DNA of 64,000 nt from Heterodera schachtii (taxonomy: Eukaryota > Nematoda > Chromadorea > Rhabditida > Heteroderidae): assembly GCA_023374025.1 (NCBI GenBank), contig SIJG01000023.1, forward strand, positions 419,197 to 483,196. The letters are read 5' to 3'. Each line of letters opens with the position of its first letter. The stretch's first letter is position 1. Positions 10,504 to 22,700 of this stretch are shown one piece after another. Under the pieces are notes generated by a model. The model saw only the letters and a program-made list of their open reading frames with translations. It was not told the DNA's origin and did no database searches. A program made the position numbers and the translations under genes.

Positions 10504-12938
10504 ATGTCATCATCAAACTTGGACAAAAACCTGGAGAACATTCGTCGAATTGACCAATTCGCCAACAAAGTGATCGAACACTGCACCCACGCGGCACTGT
10601 TCAATTTCAGGTTTACATACACATTTTTTTCAATTTTCGTTTTTTTTCAATGGTTCGACACACTACTAATTTATAATGCGTTGAAACTTCACCACATTGC
10701 ATAAATCTTCAAAACCGTTGGGTTTCTAACCTCTGAGAATTTGCATGAAAATTTCAACTTGGCTCCCCATATGGAAACTTTTCAGGGATCCGGTCAAAAT
10801 TTGGGTTCAAGTAAACTGACAATGAATGGGTGTCTATTTTGGGTCACCAATTTCGGGGCGTTTTCACAAAAAATTTTTTTTCTCGGTGTTTTTTTTTGGT
10901 TACCGCTTTCGTTTTCTTGTTTTGTTTTGCTTCACAATCGTCTCACGGTCAGAGGAAAAATTTGCGATTTGCTTTTGTGGCTGATTGTGTGGTAAATATA
11001 CCGGAAATGCCACCCCCAAATAAATTTTTACCCAATTTTTTTTTACCAATTTGCAAATTTTCAAGAATGCCCACCCCCTTACTCCATGTTTTTAGCATTG
11101 AGCAGAACAAATGGCTGAAGACGGAAGTGGACGGCCCGCTGTTCATCTACGAACGGCTTGACCAGCCGCTGTACTCGATGATTGTCGTCAATCGTCAGTC
11201 GCCAAAAAACTTTGTGGAGCCAATCACGGACGGGTTGCAGTTGCGCTACGAGCCGCCCTACATTTTTGTGCATCGCGAAGATGGTAAAATAAAAATTCAA
11301 ATTTACAGCCAAATCCCCAAAATTGGGGAGGGGGTTGGGAAAAAAAAATTTCTAACATTTTGAACGAGGGCACCATGTCCGACTAACTTTTTTTTATTGC
11401 ACTTTTTGCAGCGCATTTTTTCATGGGGAACAGTGGGGGTCCAGCGGTGCCGATTAAAGACCAACGGCAAATTTTGATAGATTTTTTCCTCGAGTTTTTT
11501 AACAGATTTTGCTGGTAGCCAAAATTTTTATTTTTATTTTTTTTTTTGCGCATAATTGACCGTCTCTCTCCATTTTCAGGCTGTATTCGCGGTCTCTGGG
11601 TGTTCGGCGAAGACGAATGCAAACGAGTTAGTTCATTTCATTATCGGTTAATCGGTGTGCCCAAAATGGGTCACTAACATACTTTTCAATGCCCATTTTC
11701 CCCACTCATTTTCAGTCCCCATAACCGGGCAAAAAAAAAAAAAAAAATTTTTTTTTTTGTAACCCTCTGAGTTTTTCGGTAACTGCCCATCAAATTTGTT
11801 TTGGACCTTTAGAGAGTGTAATTTTTAAATTGTTATAAAAGAAACAGACCCAAACAAAATATGGCCGTTTCAGGCAGTTTCATTAAAAAAAATTTTTTTT
11901 TCAAAAAACCCAAAAAATTTTTTGCCAGGTGTTTGACACTCTGACGAAATTGAGCATGGAGCTGAAGATGAAAAGTGCCGGCGCCACCACCAGCAGCCCC
12001 AAAAATAGCATCTCCAACAACAACGAAAGCGGTGCCGTCGCCGCTTTCGCTGCCGCAACGCCGCCGCCGACGAAAATTGTCGCTGCTGCCAAACCGCCAA
12101 CGCCGCCACCGTCGCAGCAGCAGCAGGCGATCCGCGTCAGCAGCTTCATATCTTCCAACAGCAGCCCGTTCAACAACAACACCACCAAGCAGTACACCAC
12201 CTGGAACAGGGGCACCACCAGCAGCACCAACACCGGTGGTGGTGGTGCCGATGCCATGAGCACCACTATCAGCAGCAGCAACACAACCACGGCCACCACC
12301 GTCGGCAGGGACGTGGCGGCGACGACTGCAGCGACCATTGCGGCTGTGCCGGCACCTGTGCAGGACGACAACCGCAACGACAGCAACAACAACAAAAGCA
12401 GCAACATCGTCAAGCCGTACATCAACCCAAACAGTGCCAAGAGCATCACCACCAGCAGCAGCTGCGGCAGGGACGTGGCGGCGACCGTTGCGACTGTCGC
12501 GACGGTGAAGGACGACAACCGCCGCGACGACAGCAGCAGCAACATTGCCATGCCGACGAACACCAACACCAGTGGCAGGGACGTGGCGACCATGGCGGTA
12601 AAATTTTGTCCATGTGTTAATATATTAGCACACAAAAATTGTTAAAATTTGTGGCTTTGCTGAACATCCCATCACTTTGCATTCAGGAACTGTTGGAAAA
12701 AATTGACGTGTTGCAGCGCCAGTTGGACAAGGCAAACGGCAACATCGAAGTGTTGCAGCGCGAGTTGGACAAGGCAAACGGCAGGGAGCGCTTGCGCGCC
12801 GAAAACGAACAGTTGCGACACCGCGTCACGGAATTGGAGGCGGACACGCACTCACTGCAGGCGGTGGCGCGCGTGTTGGCCGAGTTGGAGGCGAACAAAC
12901 ACAAGCAGAAGCAGGACGGAACGAACGTAAGGAAATAA
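10504..12938 (+). CDS. dcap-1: mRNA-decapping enzyme subunit DCP1
   Basis: Exons 10504-10610, 11096-11283, 11580-11626, 11929-12597 and 12687-12938, phases consistent, about 420 aa. The N-terminal ~120 residues form the DCP1 EVH1-like domain: NLENIRRIDQFANKVIEH, ALFNFSIEQNKW, GPLFIYER, MIVVNRQSPKNFVEPIT and GLWVFGEDECKRV align in order with eukaryotic DCP1. DCP1 activates DCP2, which removes the mRNA 5' cap in the cytoplasm and P-bodies. Exon 4 encodes about 200 residues of Ala/Thr/Ser/Asn-rich low-complexity sequence. Exon 5 encodes a heptad-rich coiled coil containing two near copies of VLQRxLDKANG. I do not see the usual C-terminal trimerisation motif, and the coiled coil may replace it. 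The end could instead be spliced at GTAAGG after 12926 to a short exon near 13380. Confidence 0.88.
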
Positions 12939-13739
12939 AAAAGGGGGAAAAACCCGAAGGTTTGAGTTGGTGAATGACGGCACTTTTTTGATCAATGTCA
13001 AAAATTGGAGCAGGTCGTTTCCCCGTGTCATTTCAATCCCCCGAAATTTTTTCTTAAATTCCCAAATTTTTAATTTTTCAAAAAAAACTTTAAATTTTCA
13101 TGCGGTTTTTAAAATTTTTGGATGAGTTATACTACCTTTTTGTTGCTGGTCGGCGGCAAAATATTTCTGTGCCACTCTTTTTTATTATTGTAAAATGAAT
13201 GTCAATGGGTGCCAAAAGGTGTGTCATTGGGGAATTTTTTTTGAAATATTAAATCTTTAAAAAAGGCAAAGTGTTTCTAAATTTTATTCATTTTTTCATT
13301 CAAGAATTTGATGCAATTATGACGATGAGAATTAATTAATTAATTACCTAATTATTATTTTCCTTAATTTGATATAGGATACGGTTGCCCAGTGATGATG
13401 ATGTGCCGATGATGATGTGATGTGAGAAAATGCCATCAAAAATTTGTGTGAATTAAACAATGCCCCCGGAATATCTTTTCACATCCCATAAATATCCAAA
13501 TTTATTTTTCTCTTTTTTGATTTGAATTTATTGTTTTTTTTAAACCACCCAATTTCTACAAAACAATGTGTGTGTTTTTTGCTTTTTGTTTTTGTTTCAC
13601 CAATTTTTTGAGATTATGCACTGTTTTTGTCCACTTTTGATTATACACTGTTCTTTCTTGTCTTGTTTTGTTGTTGCATTATTTTGCCAATTTTTCTGGA
13701 CAGACCTCGGGTGAGACCGTCGGAAACTTTATAACTTTT

Positions 13740-13890
13740 CTAAAATCTGCATTAAAATTCTCAAAAATTTTCCCGGCGCATATTTTTGAAAAATGAGGAC
13801 CAGCAGATGGCAAAAACTAATAATTTTTTGGAGAAAAACGGCTGCAAATTCCTGTAAAATACAACCCCCTAATTCGGGATTTACGAACAT
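13740..13890. repeat. Fragment of a dispersed repeat family (copy 1)
   Basis: Shares aaaattttcccggcg, the cggctg/ttgtaaaatacaaccccc block and taattcgggatttac with copies at 21340-21610 (opposite orientation) and 48285-48560. Non-coding. Confidence 0.6.
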
Positions 13891-14077
13891 AAAAAAGATA
13901 AAACCGTAAAATAATTTGAAAATTTTAATGGACCAAACTTTTTCTAGAAGCACTCAAATTAAAGATTCTTGGTATCATTCGAGAGCCCGAAAAGTCCTAA
14001 TTAGAATGCAAAATTTCAAAATTTTTTATTACCTTTAACGAAGTTATGTCCAAAAACTTCAAAAAGAAAAAAAACTG

Positions 14078-14475
14078 TTGGTTCTAGTCGGTTTCATGCG
14101 TCCCATGTCATATTATGCGTCCCATGAATGACCATACCCAGTTTCTTAGGCCATAACTTTTTTATTACTTGGTCAATTCCCATATTCTTGGTACCAAGCG
14201 AAAGACAAAAGTCTCATGATTTTATAAATGCAAGAAAAGAGCAAATACTGGCATTAAAAAAGAAATTACAATGAAAAAATTCGAAATTCAACTTTTCCGA
14301 GTATAATTTTTTGTCTATTGCATTTAGCAAAAAACAAAGTTATACAAAAGCTTCTATAGACCTTAAGCTTTTGTTTAATACCAAGAATATGGGAATTGAC
14401 CAAGTAAGAAAAAAGTTATGGCCTAAGAAACTGGGTATGCTCATTCATGGGACGCATTAAACCGACTAGAACCAA
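14078..14475. mobile_element. Palindromic MITE with long terminal inverted repeats
   Basis: Ends ttggttctagtcggttt and the mirror aaaccgactagaaccaa. Inner arms (catacccagtttcttaggcc and gatacca motifs) also pair. It is flanked on both sides by actg, a possible 4-bp target duplication. Non-coding, about 400 bp. A partial relative of the 8743-9127 element lies immediately upstream at 13910-14060. Confidence 0.85.
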
Positions 14476-16749
14476 ACTGTTTTCCCAAAATTTTTTGAAA
14501 CATTATATAAATTTGACATTTCGGCACTCGGAATACGGCATTCCGAACCCGGAAAGGTCGCAGATCGGAATCCCGTCCCATCCCACTGTTGAATGACTCA
14601 TCAAACACTCCCTTTTTTAGTCCCTTTCCCGGGGGGTATAGCATTTCTTCTCACACAGTTGTTCATTTACATTTACCCCCACTGCTGCTGCTGATGCTTT
14701 TCCTCCCCCCCGGGGGGCGGGCGGAGGGCGCGGCATTTTATGGGGCATTGCATTGATTACCGACCGACCGCCGCACAAAGCAATTGCCGTCACCGCCGCT
14801 GCTACTACTGATGAGAGTGTAAAGCATTGGCCAAGTGCCCGCCCCCGAAACGGTGCCGGTGGCGGCGGCACGGTGTACACACAATGCAGCAAAAATGGGT
14901 AAAAAAAAGGGGGGAGCGGCGAGCGAGTGGGGCACGGAAGGCCAAATGGCGACGGCATTGGTTCTTGCCCACCGGGCTTTATTAATTGCTCCCCTCCCCC
15001 TCAGGGGGGCTTTGTGCCGCTACGCGCGCCAATCTCTCTCCCCCCCCCCCCCCCCCTGGGGGGGGGGAAGCAAATGTTTGCTCATTTGGCCGTCCGTCCG
15101 TCCTCCTCGACCTGGCCTGGCCGGCCACCGCTCCCGACCGTCGGCGGTGTTGGCACAGCAGCCCCCGCGGGGCCTCCGCCGCCCCCCCCCCCCCCCCCCC
15201 CCAACTTTTTTTTTTTTTGCTTATTGCCCCGACAGCGTGGCACCCAAAGCAGGAACCTTTTATTTTTTATTTTTGTGCCACCAAATGGTTTTTCATCATT
15301 ATTTTGATGAAATAAGGCTAATTGCTAATAATGTTAAACGACTCTTTGGGTTTTGAAGGCAAAATTTAATTTGAAAAATGGCCTTTCCTGGTCCCGAATT
15401 TCCCAAAAAATTTTGGCTGCCATTTGTCCCGTTAATTTCAGTCCTGATTTTTTCGATTCCTGAATCCCGCATTTACCAAAAAATCCACGAAATTTCCAGA
15501 AAATCTTGCTTCAATTTTTCCCTTTTAAAAATCCGATCTTTTCCCACCCTAATTAGGGAAATCTTTCCAATTTTCTAATTTAAATTCTGCACGAGTTCTG
15601 GCACTTTCGTCTTTACATATTATGTATGTACATACTACATAGTCTATAATGTTCCAACTCTGTTTTTTGGTCGTCCATTTCCCCACACTTTGTCTTCTCC
15701 CCCCCCCCCGGGGGGCATTTGTGTGGCCGCTTTTGCTCAGCTTCGCTTCTCCCCTATGCCATCTTCCTTTTTGTGGTGCCGTAGGCTGTGCTGTGTGCCC
15801 TCTCCGTCCGGCGGGGCACGGCAATTTTTTGTGCTTCGAGTGCCATCCCCCGTCCCCCCCCCCCCCCCCCTTCCCCGCCGGGGGTTGTCCTCCTCCCTCT
15901 CCCGTCTCATCTCCTCTTTTTTTTGGTGTCGTTATTGCCCTTTGTGCTTTTTTTTTTTTTGTTTTTTAAGGCATGGCACAAATTTACTGGGGTAAAGCTC
16001 CGGGAAGTCTGTTCTTGAATACGAGAAAATTCCTGGTTTATTCCGTTCTCGGAAAAACCGAATTTGCCAAACACTACCCAATGCCAGCGGCATCAACAAG
16101 AGAGTGCCGGCAGCTCGTCACCCCCCCCCCCCCCCGAAATTTTTTAAAGAAAGTTTTCAAAAATGGAAATTAAAAAACGGCGAGCCAGAAGCGGGTTTTT
16201 CAAAGCGCAATTTATAGATTGAAAAAAATAAATAAATTTTCAAGATTTAAATGAGACTCGAGATCGGCCACCTTAGGGCTTTCAAATTTCTCGGTACTTT
16301 TTGTGAATTTTTTTCGCGTTTTTCTGCACGCCGTCTTGGTTTCATTGGTCTCAAATTCTCGGGGGGTCAACCTTGGCATTTTTGTCTCGGCTCTTGGGAG
16401 TGCATAAATTTCTCGAGTCTTGGAAGCTCTGACTCTTGAGTAACCCTTCTTGCAATATTTCCCCCCCCCCCCCTTTTTTTGGCACTTCTCGATGGATTTC
16501 CCCCCGCCGAGTGGCACAAATGACAAATTGGATTAGGTACTTTACTTTGCCCGACTTACTTTTTCTTGTGCGTCTGCGTCTTCCCGAATTTAATTTGCCC
16601 GGCTTTCACGGGCGGCGCCGTCATCGCTTTTCAAACAAAAAAAAAACACTTTTTTTTCAGTGTTGGCATTTTGTTTCCTTGTCCGAAATTCTTTCCACAT
16701 TTTTTTACAAATTCACAAATAAATTTAAAAAAATGATTCACATGTACAT

Positions 16750-17610
16750 TGGCTAATTCGATATTAATTTTTAAATATTTTTTAATAAAATTTTTGTGAA
16801 TTAATTAGAAAATAAATTTTAAAAAATTTTAACTTTTATTTTTTAAAAAAATTTTACGAAAATTTCAAAAATATTTTAAATTATATATTTTTTATAGATC
16901 GCACAAATTATTGCTTAACACTTAATGGATTAATTATTTTTGACTCAAAAAATTTCTAGAGCGCTTTAACAAAACCAAAAGGACTTTTAGGTAATAAATT
17001 TCGCATAAAATTACATTTTTCCGTAATATTTCCAAAAAATGCCAATGCCAACATTTTTTCATTTATTTAAATACATACATAAATGAATGAATGCTTTTCG
17101 TCCTATCTATACAATTTTTAGTGTCCTTTTGGCCAGAGCAATGAATTCACGAGGACATTAGCTAATCCGATATTCATTTTAAATATTTCAATAAAAATTT
17201 AAAATAATTATTTTTTGAATTTGAATTAAGAAAATCTCAAAAAAATGTTAAATTAAAAATATATTATGCTAATTCAATATTGAGCTTTTTTTATTATTTT
17301 CTGATTAAAAATAATAATAATTTAGTTTTGTTTTTTTTAATTGAATTATTTTTAAAATTAATATTTTTTTAAAAGATGGCACAAATAATTTGCTTAACAT
17401 TTAATAATGGCGATGACCTAATTGCTTTGATTCGAAAACTTCTGAAAGCGCTTTTTTCTATTAAATTTCGCGTAAAATTCAATTGTTTTTTTTCCCGTAA
17501 TTTTTCCAAAAATGCCAACTTTTTCATTTATTTAAATTCATAAAATGAATGAATGCTTTTCCTCATTCTTCAATTTTTCGTGTCCTTTTGGCCAGAGAAG
17601 CACTTCAAAA
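16750..17610. repeat. Diverged tandem duplication
   Basis: Blocks around 16890-17150 and 17370-17600 share, in the same order, a gatsgcacaaat start, gcttaacaytta, agcgcttt, a run with atgccaacattttttcattt, gaatgaatgcttttc and gtccttttggccagag. A third partial unit with gctaattcaatattgag starts near 17266. The copies are AT-rich and non-coding. Confidence 0.7.
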
Positions 17611-19716
17611 AGCATTTCCCTCCCCCAATTTTTTCCGTTTTTTTCTCCGCTTTTTCTCCCCTCAAAAAATGTGTTTGCTAAACGAACAAATTTTTTTTTT
17701 TTTTTTGTTCACCCTTTGGCCCATCAGAAAGCAGCAGCAATTTTATGAAAACAAAGGTCGTCGCCCGTCGTCGACGCTTTGTCATCGTCGCGTATTTCCT
17801 CATTCTTTTTTTTCATTTGGCCCCAAAAATTTAAACATTTTTTTTTTGATTTAAAATTATTAAAAAATAATTTAAATAATTTTTAATTAATTAATATTTC
17901 CTCATAAAATAATAATTTTTACTTTTTTTCTTACGCATTTTTCCAATTTTATTTGTTTGTTTTTTTAATTCTTTTTTCATTTGATTTTTGTTGTCTTAAA
18001 AATTTTAATTTGTTTAAAATTATTAAAAAATAATTTTAACATTTTTTAAATTAATTAATATTTTTTCGCAAAATAATAATTTTTATTTTTTCCATTTTAT
18101 TTTTTATTCATTTTCATTTCTTCTCCTTTTCCGCTCTGCTTTACCTCATTTTCTCAATTTTGTTCATTCAATTCCCGCCGTTCCATTCTCCAATTTTCGG
18201 GATTGCTCTTCAAAAAGCCCACCCCATAAAATTCATTTTTGCCCTTCCCCCGAGGGTTCATTTCCCTAAATTAAAAAATATATATAATTTTTATGTATTT
18301 CAATCGCATAAAAAAATTCTCTCATTTCCCAAATTGTCCCTTTGCCTAATTACTTTTTTATTTTAAATTAAATTTTATAAAAAAATGAAATTTAATTATT
18401 TTTCACGAAATATTTTCCGCATATATTTTTTTTAATTTTTAATTAATCTGTATAATTAAAATCGTTGCTCTCGCTCCCATTTGTCACCACCCAATCCAAT
18501 CGAAGAATGCCAATGTGAGAAAAAAGTGCCGTTACTCATTAAAGCCACCCGCACCCTCCGCCGGAGGGCATGCACGCAATGCCACAACCATTTTCATATT
18601 TTGTGCCAAGATTTTCAAGCCCAACCATGCCACCACTCCCCCCCCTAATTGCCGCCCATTTTTTGTGCCATTGTTTCGCCCCGAGGCGCGGCGCCGCGTC
18701 ATTTGATGCGGCTGCCACTTCTTTTTGTGTATGTTTAAGCGCCGCGGGGGCTAACACAGCAAAAATGCCATTGCCGGGGGTGCCATCGTCAGACATTTTG
18801 CCAAGTTAATTAAACAGAGACCGAGACGAAAAGACGGACGGACGGACGGAATGCCAAACATTGGGGAGAGGGGGAAAGAGAAGCTGTTTTATTTTATTTT
18901 GGCACTAAAACGCCAAAATCTATAGATGGCAAACAAAAATTAATTTAAAATTGATAAATTATTTTAGAATTTTAAAATTGAAAAATTATTTTACAAATTT
19001 TAATTTTATTATTTATTATTTAATTTTCCATTTTTATTTAAATTATTTGTTAGATTATAATGCAACTCAAATGTTTCATAGAAATTTTGTTTATTATTTT
19101 TTTTTCAATTTTTCATTTTTAATAAATTATTTTTATTTTTAATTATTATTAGTTTTTTATTAGTATTTATTTTTTATGTGCCAAAATTTATCGTCAAATG
19201 TTTCGAAGTGACAAACAAAGGCAGTCAAAGAAAGAAAACAAATTGCAAAAGGTAAAAAAGAAGAATGGCATATTTTGAATTTAGAAAATGCATATTTTTA
19301 ATTAAAAATAAAAACGAATATTTTATTTTATTTTAAAATATTCTTTTAAAATTATTTTTATTTATTTTTTATTTATGGCATAAAATTATTCTTTTTTTCC
19401 ATATTAACATTAATATTAATTAAATTTAAATGTTTTTCGATGGCCCTCAAATTTTCTTTTACGAAAAATTACTTAATTTTATTGAATTTTTTCTCGAAAA
19501 TTCGCCTTATTAGTGAAAACAGAACTAATTTTTCCCAGAAAAAACCTTTTTTTTTTTAAAAAAATGTTTTAACTAATTTAATTTAAAAATATTTTTATTT
19601 TTTCTTAATGCCATTTCAAATTATAATAAAATTCACAATATATAAAATTTTTTATTTTAAATTATTTAAATCGACATTATTTATTGCGCTTGCTTTTTAA
19701 ATTTTGCCCTTTTCCG

Positions 19717-22700
19717 GACCCCTCCTCCACCGGAAGCACTGGCGGAGCGTTTGTGGTCAAGCGGCCGGCCCATCTCCGCTCCGCGGTCGCCCATCGCAAT
19801 GGTCTGGCATTTTGGCATTAAAATTTCAAAAAAAAAACACCAAAATTTTCTATTATCCTCCCTAATTACCCCCGCCCCCCCTCCTCATTAGCCTCGTTGA
19901 ACTCGTCGCCGAGCGCGGAACGGCTCGCATCGCCCGTCAAAGGCATCGGCCTGAGGGCATCCGGTCAGTGCAAAATGCCAAGAAAATTTTTTTTTTCGAA
20001 ATTTTTAGCCAACCACCCCTAAGGTTTAGGCGTTTTAACGAAAAATTTAAATTTCTTGATTTTACAGCCCTTCCCCCAAAAAAGCGAAAATTTTGCTAAA
20101 AACCAACAGAAAATCGAAAAAAATCACTAATTTTCGGTCAGGGATTAAGGTTACCCATGAAAATTTAAAAAAAAAATTTTTTTCTGAAAATTTTCTCAGG
20201 CAGTTCAATTGCATCTGGCACCGGCTCGCCCAAGGCGAGCAGTGCGGGCGACCTCGCTGCTGCTGCTGCTGCGTACGCCGACGGGGGCGACGTGCTGCCG
20301 CGCTCGCACATGCTGGCCATTGTGTTGCCCTCGCTGCAAGAGTTTGTGCACGAGCGGGAGGTGCTGCGCAACGTGCTGGTCGACCTGCAGCAGCACTTTG
20401 CCGAGCTGGACCTGGACTTGGAGTGCTGCACACTGTTTGAAAGTTTGTTGTTACACGCGCGTGAACGCGCGCGCGCGCATGACATTTTTCTTATACCGCT
20501 GTTCAGTGGAGGACGTGCTAAAGAACGTGGACGAACGCGTGCTGTTGGCTGAACTGCTTGCGCATCGTGACGCCACCGCGCTGGTGTTCATCGGTGACCG
20601 CTATGGCGAGGCGCTGCTGCCGCTGGAGCTGCACCCGGAGGAGTTTGACGCGTTGCGCGAGGCAGCGCTTGAGGCGGGGGTAATATTAAAATTTAAAAAA
20701 TATAAAAATAAATTATGGTAATACTAATTAAAATATTTTATTTATTTTTTTGAGTTTTATCTAAAATTAAATTCTTTAAATTAAGGATGATGTTGCAGTT
20801 TTAATGGACCAATTTTATGTGTTGGACCGTAAGTAAAAAAATAATAATAATTTAAAAATAAATTATTATTTTTTTAATAAAAAATATTTAAAATTAAAAT
20901 AATTGTCTTTTTAATGAATACAAAAAAGATTAAATATAAAAATGTTAATTATGGGAATTGGACTTTTAGACATGAATATTTTTAAAATAGGCACCTGCAC
21001 GAAAAATTTGAAAAAAGCCATGAAAGTGGCAAAAAATATACAAAAAAAAAAAAAAATGGTGACAAAAATTACTCACTTTTCCACAAAAAATTTCTATCAA
21101 AAAAAAACAAAAAATAAAAAATAACTACACGCTTCTTGGAAGATTTTGTTTTTTTTTTTTTCAAAAATCATTGAAAAATTTTAAAAAATGGTCAAAGAAA
21201 AACCAAAGTTTATGGGAAATTTTTTTGTATGAAATTTTTAAAGTACTCATTTTTTTGTTGTTACAATATACAAGGATTAAAGGCAACAATTTCAAAAAAG
21301 GCTAAAAAAAATGCACGCAAAAAATTATGCTAGAATCATACAAAAATTCAATTTTTAGGGTGTATTTTTCTTTTTTGAGTCGATTTTTAGGGGTGTATTT
21401 TTGCTTTTTTGAAATCCCGAATTAGGGGGGTGTATTTTACAAAAATTTTAGTCGTTTTTCGCCAAAAAATCACTATTTTTTTGCCATTTTTGGCCTCCAT
21501 TTTTCAAAAATATGGTAAAATGGGAGTCCGGTCCGGCGGTGCCGGTAGGCGCCGCCGGGAATTTTTTTTGAATATTTTGTATAGATTTTGTTAAGAAATT
21601 GTGCAAATTTTAAATTATCCCTCTTCGTTAACGACCTCCCAATCCACGACGACCCCCTCCCTCTTTTACAGCCGCCCCCTTACGACAAACGAGGGGGGGG
21701 GGGTTGTGTGTCGAGACACCCCTTGTGCATGTATGGCTAGAATGGGTTGGTTGAAAAATACCCCCCCCCCCCCCCCTCAAATAGAGCCCCCCTTTTGAGG
21801 GGGGGGGGGGGAGTTGAAAAAAATAATGAAGCCACGGGGGTCTCTATTTTTAGGGAATACGGTATATTTAGTTTAAATGAAATAAAATTACATTAATTTT
21901 TAATTAAAAACAATTTACTTTATATTGTAAATATTGTAAAAATTTAGGTGGTGGAGGTGCAACTGAACGACCCACAGAATACCAACTAAGGCAACACTTT
22001 AAATTTATAAATTATTTTTTAAATTTTCTTTAACCCCCTAGGGCAAGCCGTGACCCGGCAGGTGCGCAAAGCCTTTGCCAAGGCTTGCAACGTGTTGCGA
22101 AGCGCGTGTTCAGCGGTGATGGCCCGTTGGCACTGCAACCGGACGCGGCGAAACGGCACGCGCAACTGTTCAAGTCGTTCATTGAGTGGTGCGCGGACGC
22201 TGCAGAAGCGAACGGACGCTCGTTGCTGGTGACGCGGCGCTTTCACGGTAAAAAAAAATTAAAATTAAAAAAAAAAATCTCCTCCCCCCCTAAGGCGTGC
22301 AAGGCGATAGCGGAACGGAGCGTTGGATGGACGCTGCAGGCAGTGAGGGCGCTGAGCGTGTGAACGCGCTGAAGAACGCGCTCAGCACGCGGTTGCTCAA
22401 CGACCCGCAGCAACGCCTTTTGTCCTTTCTTTTGGACCTGCGGTTACAGGTTATAATATAATCATAATTAAAATATATTTATAAAACAAAATAATTAATT
22501 AATTAATTAATATCCATGGAGTAATTAATTAATTAATTGAGTAATTATACTTATTAATTTAGAGCTTGACATTTAAAAAAAATCCTGGATCTGCTGGACT
22601 CCATCCTGGATTTTTAGCAGCCTCATTTAGCGAAGAGAATCACTTAAAATTTACAAAATTTCTTTTAAAACGTTCAAAATTAATTTATTTTTCAGTAAAA

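Larger units (their letters stand above)
12939..19716. other. Gene-poor region with repeats and C/G homopolymer tracts
   Basis: No supported gene. 13.7-14.5 kb holds inverted-repeat elements. 14.6-16.5 kb is richer in G+C with many long C or G runs, some adjacent and complementary (about 14706, 15040-15070, 15700-15716), giving overlapping proline-rich open frames in several phases that look non-coding. 16.7-19.6 kb is very AT-rich with locally duplicated blocks. The interval could contain the 5' exons or long first intron of the NACHT-WD40 gene, whose start codon I could not locate. Confidence 0.6.

Noticed and set aside
11901..12635. A 244-codon minus-strand frame rich in Leu/Val
   Set aside because: It is the exact antisense of the low-complexity exon of dcap-1, where the repeated codons keep the opposite strand open.
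14617..15356. Proline/arginine-rich frames in several phases around the C/G runs
   Set aside because: Frames overlap on both strands, depend on homopolymer length and contain no recognisable domain.
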